Counted from the stretch's first letter, positions 1 through 5,503 are shown. The stretch: DNA of 6,808 nt from Rubrobacter sp. (GCA_013817025.1 JACDDK010000055.1:1-6808), one strand, 5' to 3'. Numbers and translations: made by a program. Notes: generated from the sequence alone by a model not told the origin.

Positions 1-104
1 ACTCCGTGAACACGTTGTCCATACTGGCGGTGCTGCTCGTGGTTGGCGTCGTGATCGGGGTTCTTGGCAGCTTCCTCTCCGTAACACGTTTCTTGCGCGT
101 TTAG
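1..104 (+). CDS. ftsX: Cell division protein FtsX, C-terminal end only
   Basis: The window opens inside a gene read from base 3 to a TAG at 102-104, giving 33 residues. They form one hydrophobic helix (about 16 residues of L, V, I, A and G) followed by a short basic end, SFLSVTRFLRV. The G-x-x-G-S-x-x-S-x-x-R-F-L-x-V pattern is what I recall for the last transmembrane segment and tail of FtsX, the membrane subunit of the FtsEX ABC-type complex that controls peptidoglycan hydrolases at the division septum. A position just upstream of rnr-smpB-ssrA fits, because actinobacteria commonly carry ftsEX beside smpB. SecG, the usual neighbour of rnr in Firmicutes, was considered, but its C-terminus does not look like this. 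Only the last membrane helix is visible, so the call rests on the tail motif and context. Confidence 0.7.
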   Translation, partial: SVNTLSILAVLLVVGVVIGVLGSFLSVTRFLRV

Positions 105-115
105 CTTTCATAAGG

Positions 116-214
116 GCTTGCGGAACGAGTGGTCCTTCGCAAGCTGGGTTTCGGTTCTTGTTCCGAGCGACCGCCACTATGGGTTCACCTCGATGAACTT
201 CGCTGTTTGGCGGT
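116..214. repeat. Nested inverted repeats in the ftsX-rnr gap
   Basis: Three perfect inverted repeats fill this gap. GCTTGCG (116-122) pairs with CGCAAGC (138-144). ACCGCCA (170-176) pairs with TGGCGGT (208-214). GTTCA (183-187) pairs with TGAAC (194-198) inside the second pair. In addition CGGAAC (121-126) can pair with GTTCCG (160-165), which excludes the first hairpin, so two folds compete. There is no T-run after any stem, so this is not an ordinary intrinsic terminator. It may be mRNA structure or a short dispersed repeat. No gene is seen in 105-258. Confidence 0.5.
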
Positions 215-246
215 AGGCGTTACGCAGGCCTTTACGGGGCTCGTGA

Positions 247-297
247 TAGGATACGACCATGCTTTCCGTGGCCCCTAAAACCTTTTTTCCGTCGTGA
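247..297 (+). promoter_or_regulatory. Possible rnr promoter with a leaderless 12-codon leader ORF
   Basis: TAGGAT (247-252) resembles a -10 box and lies 6 bases before an ATG at 259, so a transcript could start at or next to that ATG. The reading frame from 259 is 12 codons (MLSVAPKTFFPS) and ends in TGA at 295-297, overlapping the GTG of rnr (294) as GTGA. That is the geometry of translational coupling. No convincing -35 box is seen at normal spacing, and the rnr start itself has no Shine-Dalgarno sequence. The arrangement is suggestive only. Confidence 0.3.
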
Positions 298-1915
298 TTT
301 TGCCCGCTATTCTCGTTCGGCGGGGGAAGTATTCGGTAGCGGACCCGCTCTTCGTGGAGGAGCGGCGTCCGGTGGTGGTTGCCCGCAAGGCGCGGCGCGG
401 CGCGGATGCGGGAGACATCGTGCTCGTGAACGTCCGCGAGAAGGCGCGCTCTCTACGCGGCGAGGTCACGCGGGTGCTTGGCCCGTCCACCGATCCGCGC
501 AACGTCTACGAAGCCCTTTTCGCCTCGGTTGGCGTATCCCGCAAGTTCTCCGAGAAAGTCGAGACGGAGACCGCCGAAGTCGCGGACGTGGATTACCGGG
601 ACGACCCCGACCGCGAAGATTTGCGCGACCTGCCGACGGTGACCATCGACGGCGAGGATGCCAAGGACTTCGACGACGCTATCTCTATCGAGCGAACCGA
701 AGACGGCTACCGGCTGCACGTACACATCGCGGACGTCTCGCGCTACGTGAAGCCCGGCGGCCCGCTGGACCGTCAGGCCGCCTACCGAGCTAGCTCCATC
801 TACCTGCCGGGAACGGTAGCCCCGATGCTCCCGGCGCGGCTCTCCGACGACGTCTGCTCTCTGCGGCCCGGCACCGAGCGGGCGGCGGTTACGGTCGCGC
901 TGGATGTCGCTTCTTCCGGTGAGGTGCGGAGTAGCCGGGCTTTCCGCAGCCGCATAGTCAGCGACGCTCGGCTCACTTACGAGGGTGTGGATGCGTTTCT
1001 GGATGGCGGGGGGAGATCGAGCAGCCGGGTCTCGTCACGGTGGCGTACGAGTTGTCGCGGCGGTTGAAGACGCGGGCGGCGATTCGGGGGAAGCTGGAGC
1101 TTGGGGGGAGAGAGCCGGAGTACGAGTTCGACCCGGAGGGCGTGCCCATCGCGGCGAGCGTGCGGCGTTCGACACCGGCGCGAGAGCTGATCGAGGAACT
1201 GATGGTGCTGGCGAACGAGACCGTGGCGAAGGTGTTGCGGGGGCGTCCGGGGGCGGTATTCCGGGTCCACGAGCGACCGGACACCGAGCGTCTGGAGCAG
1301 TTGGGAGAGCGGTTGGCGGCGGTTGGTTTGCAGTTCGAGCCCACGCCGGAGAACCTGGGGACCATCGCGCAGACGGCCAAGTCGGACGCGGTGAAGTATT
1401 TGATCCTACGCTCTATACCCCGCGCTTTTTACGCGCCGTCGAGCCCCGGTCACTACGGCCTCGCCCTGGAGGACTACACGCACTTCACCTCGCCGATACG
1501 GCGCTACGCGGACCTTCTGGTCCACCGGGCGTTGCTTGGCGAGGCGGGACCGGAAGATTTGTCCGGGGTCACGCACCACATCTCGGAGCGAGAGTACAAG
1601 GTCATGATCGCGGAGCGAACCGCCGACCAGTACACGCTGATGTGGCTGATGCGCGACCGCGTCGGCGATACGCTGGAGGGGACCGTCGTGAGCACGGCGG
1701 CGTTCGGGCTGTTCGTGGAACTCGAAACGGGTGCTACGGGGCTCGTCCACGTCAGCAAGCTGCCGGGGTGGTGGGAGTTGCACGAGAGCGGCGTGGTGTT
1801 GTCGAACGATGAGATCGGGGCCTCGTATAGCGTTGGAGACCGGGTGTTGGTCGAGTTGATGGATGTGTTGCCGCTGATGCAGCGGGCGGAGTTGAGGGTG
1901 GTGAAACGAGTATGA
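294..1915 (+). pseudogene. rnr: Ribonuclease R, split by a -1 frameshift
   Basis: RNase R is a processive 3'-to-5' exoribonuclease of the RNase II/RNB family. It degrades structured RNA and, with tmRNA-SmpB, the non-stop mRNA released by trans-translation. The first frame (294-1067) has an N-terminal region and the RNB active-site motif D119-x5-D125-x-D127-D128, spaced as in E. coli RNase II. The second frame, open from about 1013 to 1915, carries the rest of RNB (LIEELMVLANE, the RVHE segment, HFTSPIRRYADLLVHR) and a C-terminal S1 domain (EGTVVSTAAFGLFVEL). Neither half is a complete enzyme. The frames meet at six Gs (1008-1013): seven Gs, or four, would give one protein of about 540 residues reading on as GGEIEQPGLVTVAYELSRRL. 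The frame is closed by TAA at 276-278, so GTG 294 (or TTG 300) is the start. A sequencing error, a real mutation and slippage are all possible. Confidence 0.85.
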
Positions 1916-2364
1916 CGGATTTCGCGCGGAACAAAAAAGCGTGGCACGATTTCGCCATAGAGGAGACCTACGAGGCGGGGCTCGCGCTCACGGGAGCGGA
2001 GGTCAAGTCCATTCGGGAGGGCCGGGCGAATTTGAAGGAGAGTTATGCGCGGGTAAAGGATGGTGAGGTGTTCCTGATCGGGGCTCACATCTCCCCCTAC
2101 GAGAACGCCCGGCAAGGCGAGCAACTCCCAACCCGCGACCGCAAACTACTTCTGCATCGCAAGGAGATAGACCGCCTGACGGGCAAGATAGCGGTCGAGG
2201 GCAAGACGATCATCCCGCTCAAGCTCTACTCCAAGCGTGGCAATATCAAGCTGGAGGTAGCGGTCGCCAGCCGCAAGCGGGAGTACGACAAGCGCCGCGA
2301 CATCGCCAAAAAGACCGCCGACCGCGAGATCCAACGCGCCATGAAACAACGCCTGCGCGGCTAG
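1912..2364 (+). CDS. smpB: SsrA-binding protein SmpB
   Basis: SmpB is a small RNA-binding protein with an OB-type barrel and a basic C-terminal tail. It escorts alanyl-tmRNA to stalled ribosomes and occupies the decoding site with its tail. The 150 residues match the usual length. Family landmarks are NKKAWHDFAIEETYEAGLALTGAEVKS at the N-terminus (residues 7-33), the SYARVKDGEVFLIGAHISPY segment, the HRKEIDRL and KGK-like stretches, and the lysine/arginine-rich tail (KREYDKRRDIAKK through the final MKQRLRG). The ATG overlaps the rnr stop as ATGA, which suggests translational coupling, and there is no strong Shine-Dalgarno sequence. Its RNA partner ssrA begins 58 bases downstream, so partner genes sit together. 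Confidence 0.97.
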   Translation: MTDFARNKKAWHDFAIEETYEAGLALTGAEVKSIREGRANLKESYARVKDGEVFLIGAHISPYENARQGEQLPTRDRKLLLHRKEIDRLTGKIAVEGKTIIPLKLYSKRGNIKLEVAVASRKREYDKRRDIAKKTADREIQRAMKQRLRG

Positions 2365-2383
2365 GGAAAGCCCGCTGCGGGAG

Positions 2384-2411
2384 TTGAAGCCGACCGTCAC
2401 GGTGGTAGAAT
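2384..2411 (+). promoter_or_regulatory. ssrA promoter
   Basis: TTGAAG (2384-2389) and TAGAAT (2406-2411) are separated by 16 bases, a good vegetative sigma-factor promoter. Transcription would start near 2418, about 5 bases before the mature tmRNA 5' end at 2423, leaving a short leader for RNase P to remove. This gives tmRNA its own transcription independent of rnr-smpB. Confidence 0.65.
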
Positions 2412-2422
2412 GTTTAGCTCAA

Positions 2423-2776
2423 GGGGGCGCACAGGCTTCGACGTGAGTGGTCAGCGTCCAATGAGACGAGCCGAGTTTGCTGGAGACTCGTAAAACGCCG
2501 GCACCCAAGATACACGCCGATAATGATATGGCTCTAGCTGCTTAATTAAACAGTAGCTCATCGGCCCGGGCGGCCTACGGCCCGGCCACCGGTGTCATTT
2601 AGTAGGCTCACCTTCCGCGTCCTGGCTCCGGGGCGTTGAGGGGACATTCAACGGGCTAGCCCCTCGGCGGTGCCCCGATCCGTCGAGTGAGGCGAAACTA
2701 AATCGGGAGCTACGCTCGTAGAATCTCATGGGCAGCGCGCTCGCGGACGCGGGTTCGATTCCCGCCGCCTCCACTA
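2423..2776 (+). ncRNA. ssrA: Transfer-messenger RNA (tmRNA)
   Basis: tmRNA acts as alanyl-tRNA and as mRNA to release stalled ribosomes. The 5' acceptor strand GGGGGCG (2423-2429) pairs over 7 bp with CGCCTCC (2766-2772), with one G-U. The T arm is GCGGG-TTCGATT-CCCGC (2749-2765), and the conserved ACAGGCTTCGAC follows the acceptor. PK1 can be drawn as CGAGT/ACTCG (2472-2476 with 2486-2490) and GCTGG/CCGGC (2479-2483 with 2498-2502). The tag frame runs from GCC at 2516 to TAA at 2543-2545 and reads ADNDMALAA, ending in the usual protease-recognised ALAA. The resume codon is inferred by aligning CTCGTAAAA...GCCG with E. coli tmRNA. The 3' end is CTCCA followed by CTA (2774-2776), so the CCA end appears not to be encoded and would need to be added after transcription; the mature genomic part ends at 2773. 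Confidence 0.95.
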
Positions 2777-2778
2777 TA

Positions 2779-2821
2779 GAGGCCCCGGCCATACGGTCGG
2801 GGCCTCATTGTTTCGTTTTCG
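2779..2821 (+). terminator. Intrinsic terminator of ssrA
   Basis: GAGGCCCCGGCC (2779-2790) pairs with GGTCGGGGCCTC (2795-2806) over 12 bp with a single G-U and a 4-base loop (ATAC). It is followed by the T-rich ATTGTTTCGTTTTCG. It lies 6 bases after the mature tmRNA end and separates ssrA from murI. Confidence 0.9.
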
Positions 2822-2871
2822 TACGTGCGAGCCTTTGACTGGCTTTGTGCTTCATAGTCGTTCAAAGTGGA

Positions 2872-2877
2872 TATAAT
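2872..2877 (+). promoter_or_regulatory. murI promoter (consensus -10) for a leaderless mRNA
   Basis: A perfect TATAAT lies at 2872-2877, and the GTG start of murI is at 2886. Normal -10 to +1 spacing puts transcription start at about 2884-2886, so the mRNA would begin at or almost at the start codon. No Shine-Dalgarno sequence fits between them. The -35 region is weak (around 2849-2854, GCTTCA). TTGACT at 2835-2840 is too far upstream to belong to it. Confidence 0.6.
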
Positions 2878-2885
2878 TCCGTTCC

Positions 2886-3698
2886 GTGAGCGATCCACGT
2901 CCGATAGGGGTTTTCGATTCGGGGGTTGGCGGGCTCACGGTGTTGTCGGAGATTCGGGACCGGCTGCCGTTCGAGCACACCATCTACTTCGGCGATACGG
3001 CGCGGGTACCTTATGGGGTTCGGGATCTCTCCGAGGTTCGATGGTTTACGTTCGAGATCGTGCGCTACCTCATCGGCCAGAACGTGAAGCTCGTCGTGAT
3101 CGCCTGCAACACCGCCACCGCCGCCGCCCTGAAGGCCGTCCAACGCTCCTTCGACGTCCCGATAGTCGGGGTCATTGAGCCCGGAGCGCGCGCCGCCGTC
3201 GTGGATACCATCGGTCGGCGGGTCGGCGTCCTGGCTACCGAGGGGACGGTCGCGAGCGGAGCCTATGGGCGGGCGGTCAAGTCCCTGGACGCCGGGATAC
3301 AGGTCTACGAGCAGGCGTGTCCCGAGTTCGTGCCGCTCATAGAACAGGGCATAGTGGACGGTCCGGAGCTGGAGGCGGTGGCGTTGCGGTATCTGGCGCC
3401 GATGATGGAGCGGCGGGTGGACGCCGTTATCCTGGGCTGCACGCACTACCCGCTCATCTCCTCGGTCATCAACCGCATTTTGGGGCCGGAGGTACGGCTG
3501 ATCTCCTCCGCCGGACAGACCGCCTTGGAAGTGCGCTCCATCCTCTCCCGCCGAAGCTACCTGCGCCGCCCCCAACACCCGGACGATACCGGCCTCGCCA
3601 CCTACGTGTGCAGCGCCAGTCCCGACGAGTTCGCGGCCCTCGGCAGCCGCTTCATGGAAGAGGAGATACAGGCCGTATCCCCGGCGGTCGTCGTCTAG
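2886..3698 (+). CDS. murI: Glutamate racemase
   Basis: MurI interconverts L- and D-glutamate in the cytoplasm, supplying D-glutamate for the peptidoglycan stem peptide, by a cofactor-independent two-base mechanism. The 270 residues match the family length. Landmarks are PIGVFDSGVGGLTVL at residues 6-20 with the catalytic-site D11-S12, YFGDTARVPYG at 34-44, the first catalytic cysteine in IACNTATAA (Cys74), and the second in LGCTHYPL (Cys185) with its His187 neighbour. Both cysteines are present, so the enzyme should be active. The GTG start at 2886 puts the family motif at the correct distance from the N-terminus. The gene stands alone between the ssrA terminator and the tRNA cluster, with its own promoter. 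Confidence 0.96.
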   Translation: MSDPRPIGVFDSGVGGLTVLSEIRDRLPFEHTIYFGDTARVPYGVRDLSEVRWFTFEIVRYLIGQNVKLVVIACNTATAAALKAVQRSFDVPIVGVIEPGARAAVVDTIGRRVGVLATEGTVASGAYGRAVKSLDAGIQVYEQACPEFVPLIEQGIVDGPELEAVALRYLAPMMERRVDAVILGCTHYPLISSVINRILGPEVRLISSAGQTALEVRSILSRRSYLRRPQHPDDTGLATYVCSASPDEFAALGSRFMEEEIQAVSPAVVV

Positions 3699-3709
3699 GG
3701 AGGGACGTT

Positions 3710-3718
3710 TGTTATACT
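3710..3718 (+). promoter_or_regulatory. Extended -10 promoter of the tRNA cluster
   Basis: TGTTATACT (3710-3718) is an extended -10 element: TG, one base, then TATACT. It starts 12 bases after the murI stop codon. The expected start site, near 3725, is about 9 bases before the first tRNA. A clear -35 box is not visible, as is usual for extended -10 promoters. Confidence 0.5.
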
Positions 3719-3733
3719 GTCCACTGGTTCCGA

Positions 3734-3809
<76 letters not shown>

Positions 3810-3848
3810 GCCGGGCAGGTGTCAGGCACGGGACCGGAAGACCGCAAC

Positions 3849-3919
3849 GCGGGTGTAGCTCAATGGTAGAGCCCCAGCCTTCCAAGCTGTTGATGGGGGT
3901 TCGATTCCCCTCACCCGCT
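3849..3919 (+). tRNA. tRNA-Gly (anticodon TCC)
   Basis: A complete 71-nt cloverleaf is visible. The acceptor GCGGGTG (3849-3855) pairs with CACCCGC (3912-3918). The D stem is GCTC/GAGC. The anticodon loop CTTCCAA gives TCC at 3881-3883. The T stem GGGGG/CCCCT closes the loop TTCGATT. The outermost anticodon-stem pair (C3874 with T3890) is a mismatch. The discriminator is T3919, and CCA is not encoded. Confidence 0.94.
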
Positions 3920-3945
3920 CTCGGGTCCCCAGAGACCCACCAAAA

Positions 3946-3988
3946 GCGCCCGTAGCTCAACTGGATAGAGCAGCGGACTTCTAATCCG
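3946..3988 (+). pseudogene. tRNA-Arg (TCT), 5' part only, interrupted
   Basis: The first 43 bases are a normal tRNA: acceptor 5' strand GCGCCCG (3946-3952), D arm GCTC-AACTGGATA-GAGC (3955-3971), and anticodon arm GCGGA-CTTCTAA-TCCG, with anticodon TCT at 3980-3982. From 3989 on, the sequence (AGAGAGCCCGTCC...) offers no variable loop, no TTCGA-type T loop and no CGGGCGC to close the acceptor stem. I found no such 3' half elsewhere in the window. The break falls at the edge of the anticodon stem-loop, a known crossover point for tyrosine integrases, and phage-like genes follow. It is probably a host attachment-site remnant. The intact copy may be at the far end of the element or elsewhere in the genome. 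Confidence 0.8.
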
Positions 3989-4046
3989 AGAGAGCCCGTC
4001 CTGATACGTTCTAGCGGGTAGCGGTATGTGGTTTAGATAAAGGTAA

Positions 4047-4078
4047 AACCCGGTCCTTAGTAGGGGCCGGGTTCTTTT
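4047..4078 (+). terminator. Intrinsic terminator, probably bidirectional
   Basis: AACCCGGTCC (4047-4056) pairs with GGGCCGGGTT (4064-4073) over 10 bp with one G-U and a 7-base loop. The stem is preceded by an A-rich stretch and followed by CTTTTGT. It could end both the tRNA cluster transcript (plus strand) and the zinc-finger gene transcript (minus strand, which ends about 80 bases away). Confidence 0.8.
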
Positions 4079-4102
4079 GTGTCCGGGTGTGTCCTGGGCT
4101 CT

Positions 4103-4139
4103 ATTGCTGCCACATTGCTGCCACTGCCTCCAAAAGTGG
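4103..4139. repeat. Tandem 11-bp repeat beside a small inverted repeat
   Basis: ATTGCTGCCAC occurs twice back to back (4103-4113 and 4114-4124). The end of the second copy starts a 6-bp inverted repeat, GCCACT...AGTGGC (4120-4125 with 4134-4139). It lies about 115 bases inside the tRNA-Arg junction, where integrase arm-type sites are often found in phage attachment regions. That role is inferred from position only. Confidence 0.5.
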
Positions 4140-4154
4140 CGTCCCCACGAAAAG

Positions 4155-4925
4155 CTACGATTTGGCTTGGGCTTTGGACTTGCGTCCTCTAGTAGTGCTG
4201 CCGCAGCCTTTTTTGCACCATTTCTTGTCGGATCGTCCTATCGGACGGAATAAAGCACCGCAGCCGGGGCATGTCTTGAATCTATATTTGTTCGTCATTA
4301 GGTGAGCAAAGCTGGCGTAGGCAGTGGTGAGCAAATCAGGCGCGAAATAACCTAGCTGGAGGCCTCCCGATTCCTCCATAACCAGGCTCCATATGGTCTT
4401 CATCCCGTTGGTGCTGTTATTGCCCCAAAGACCGCTATTCATAAGGGATCGCAACAGCGCTGTAGCATGTAGTCGGTACTCTTCCTGACTCCCTCCCGAG
4501 TTGGGAAAGTATTGGTCGTACTTACGCAAGAACCCTTGTAGTTCCGTAATTGTCTGATTCTCCTTAGAATCCGTGAGCTTCTTATAGAGAACACCGGCGA
4601 AAGAGAGTTGCATAATCGCTACCGCCCAATCTTGTAAAGACTCGCGGCATTCGTCAGTGCCTTGAGACTCCCGCCCGTGCCAGAGGAGGCCGTGTTGCTG
4701 AACAAAATTCTCTACTTCGGCTGGCGTTGGGCGCTGGCTCGTAAACGGAAGCGCGGCCAGGGAAAACGCCATATGCTCATTCTCCTCTGGATTGTCTAGC
4801 AAGTAGGGCTCCGCTCTACGTTCATCGAGGATCACTTCGTCGCCGACTACTCGCGCCGGCCCCCTTACCCACTCACGAATTCCAAGCCCGTCTAGTCGAT
4901 TGACCGCTACATTGGTTCCTTCCAC
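4155..4925 (-). CDS. CGNR-type zinc-finger protein, putative regulator
   Basis: A 256-residue protein. Its C-terminus (residues 216-255) has C219-x2-C222-x14-C237-x3-C241 in the context CPGCGALF...KKWCKKGC-GST, then a basic tail (RGRKSKAQ). This is the pattern of the CGNR zinc finger (typically C-x2-C...WC-x3-CGNR), here with GST where the family has GNR. CGNR fingers are normally joined to an N-terminal ABATE domain and are thought to regulate transcription. Residues 1-210 are mostly helical and could be a diverged ABATE domain, but I cannot confirm that. The GTG start follows AGGAGG with 5 bases between. The gene is divergent from the early operon, in the place usually held by a phage repressor or integrase. 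GC content looks clearly lower than in the host genes. No signal peptide or membrane segment is seen. Confidence 0.75.
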   Translation of the reverse strand: MEGTNVAVNRLDGLGIREWVRGPARVVGDEVILDERRAEPYLLDNPEENEHMAFSLAALPFTSQRPTPAEVENFVQQHGLLWHGRESQGTDECRESLQDWAVAIMQLSFAGVLYKKLTDSKENQTITELQGFLRKYDQYFPNSGGSQEEYRLHATALLRSLMNSGLWGNNSTNGMKTIWSLVMEESGGLQLGYFAPDLLTTAYASFAHLMTNKYRFKTCPGCGALFRPIGRSDKKWCKKGCGSTTRGRKSKAQAKS

Positions 4926-4943
4926 TGCTCCTCCTATTTTTTA

Positions 4944-4985
4944 CACAACACTTTAAATACACCTTACCATGTTGTCCCACAACAC
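4944..4985. promoter_or_regulatory. Putative operator: three CACAACAC-type half-sites
   Basis: CACAACAC occurs at 4944-4951 and again at 4978-4985, and its inverse TGTTGT is at 4970-4975. The last two form a perfect palindrome, TGTTGT-CCC-ACAACA (4970-4984), which overlaps both predicted divergent -35 boxes. The outer copy lies near the predicted start site of the minus-strand gene. One protein binding here could switch both directions, and the single outer half-site would suit autoregulation. The regulator is unknown; the adjacent CGNR protein is the obvious candidate. Confidence 0.55.
4954..4982 (-). promoter_or_regulatory. Possible promoter of the zinc-finger gene
   Basis: On the minus strand TTGTGG (plus 4977-4982) and TATTTA (plus 4954-4959) are 17 bases apart, with a start expected near 4946 and the ribosome site AGGAGG some 10 bases further on. 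The -10 match is weak, and the call leans on spacing and on overlap with the palindrome. Confidence 0.35.
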
Positions 4986-5000
4986 GATAGGCCGCAATAT
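4972..5000 (+). promoter_or_regulatory. Possible early rightward promoter
   Basis: TTGTCC (4972-4977) and CAATAT (4995-5000) are 17 bases apart and precede the excisionase-like gene. The -35 box sits inside the TGTTGT-CCC-ACAACA palindrome, so a bound regulator would block it. The -10 is imperfect. Confidence 0.4.
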
Positions 5001-5039
5001 CTCATGCAAGGAAGCAAACGTACAGAGCCGGAGGCGCTT

Positions 5040-5234
5040 ATGGAGACGAAAGATCATGTGTGGCTAAAGGTCCCGGAGGTCGCGGAGGAGCTGAACATCC
5101 CGCGAAGCCGTGCCTACGAACTCATTGCCAACGGTGATCTGCCGGCGGTAAGGATCGGCGAGAAGTCCATCCGCGTAAACCGCCGGGAGTTGGAGACGTT
5201 CTTGCTGGAGACGCGGAGAGTCGTAGCTAGCTGA
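5040..5234 (+). CDS. Excisionase-family HTH DNA-binding protein
   Basis: A 64-residue protein of the small winged-HTH type often annotated as excisionase family (HTH_17, MerR-like fold). Residues 8-45 hold the signature: WLKVPEVAEELNI, then PRSRAYELIANGDLPAVRIG, then the wing with IRVNRRELETFL. In phages such proteins bend attachment-site DNA to direct excision, or act as small regulators of early genes. ATG 5040 is preferred over the in-frame ATG at 5004 because GGAGG (5030-5034) lies 5 bases before it, and the extra 12 residues have no family character. It is the first gene of the rightward operon, directly after the palindromic operator. Without a visible integrase, the excision role is inferred from family alone. 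Confidence 0.8.
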   Translation: METKDHVWLKVPEVAEELNIPRSRAYELIANGDLPAVRIGEKSIRVNRRELETFLLETRRVVAS

Positions 5235-5235
5235 A

Positions 5236-5259
5236 CGGGCCGCCCACCACAGCGGCCCG
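5236..5259 (+). other. Perfect 8-bp hairpin after the excisionase-like gene
   Basis: CGGGCCGC (5236-5243) pairs perfectly with GCGGCCCG (5252-5259) around an 8-base loop, starting 2 bases after the stop codon. No T-run follows (CAAATACGAGG), so it is not a classical terminator. It may protect mRNA or set the ratio of upstream to downstream gene expression. Confidence 0.55.
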
Positions 5260-5284
5260 CAAATACGAGGTGAGGAAGGATCTA

Positions 5285-5503
5285 GTGAACACCCCGCAAT
5301 CGAAATCATACCCCATCGAAGAAGAGAGCATCTCGGTGATCTTCAAGATCATCTCCCGCAGGTCATGGGACGAACTTCAGAGCTGGAACCGGGCTTTACC
5401 TGGCAGTCGCGTAGAGCACCTGATGCACGGCTTGTATGTCTTGCACATCGAGCCGGACGGCGCCTCATGGCTTATTAACAAACGAAGGGAGGCCGGTATG
5501 TAA
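5285..5503 (+). CDS. Small protein of unknown function
   Basis: A 72-residue protein that I do not recognise. GTG 5285 is chosen because AGGA (5277-5280) precedes it by 4 bases; GTG 5270 is a possible longer start adding 5 residues. The sequence is soluble and mixed in charge, with no membrane segment or cysteine motif; a central stretch (VIFKIISRRSWDELQSWNRAL) looks helical. Its place between the excisionase-like and ssDNA-binding genes fits a small early phage protein. An odd feature is its end: the last codon is ATG before TAA, with a strong ribosome site (AAGGGAGG, 5485-5492) exactly in place for that ATG. Confidence 0.6.
   Translation: MNTPQSKSYPIEEESISVIFKIISRRSWDELQSWNRALPGSRVEHLMHGLYVLHIEPDGASWLINKRREAGM
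5485..5503 (+). promoter_or_regulatory. Start-stop element: strong ribosome site before ATG-TAA
   Basis: AAGGGAGG (5485-5492), 5 bases, ATG (5498-5500) and TAA (5501-5503) make an ideal initiation site for a one-codon frame, embedded at the end of the upstream gene. Initiating ribosomes would stop at once. It may be a relic of a lost start, a ribosome-holding site or a source of reinitiation downstream. Confidence 0.45.

Noticed and set aside
985..1812. 275-codon plus-strand frame inside rnr
   Set aside because: It is the third frame over a GC-rich real gene, dominated by Arg, Gly and Ala, with no family motifs, while the rnr frame carries conserved RNB motifs.
2595..2898. Two minus-strand frames across the tmRNA 3' half and terminator
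   Set aside because: They are antisense to tmRNA (GGGGNRTRVRERAAHE is the reversed T arm) with no ribosome site.
4084..4090. CGGGTGT as a distant 3' acceptor strand for the broken tRNA-Arg
   Set aside because: It pairs with GCGCCCG only with two G-U pairs, has no T arm before it, and the terminator hairpin intervenes.
4100..4140. CRISPR array
   Set aside because: There are only two adjoining 11-bp copies without spacers; no repeat-spacer pattern exists in the window.
3985..4150. Group I intron in the tRNA-Arg anticodon arm
   Set aside because: The anticodon loop and most of the stem are continuous, and no 3' exon or intron core is seen in the following 2.8 kb.
4087..4305. 72-codon plus-strand frame at the element's left end
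   Set aside because: It lies opposite the zinc-finger C-terminus, with no ribosome site and no domain.
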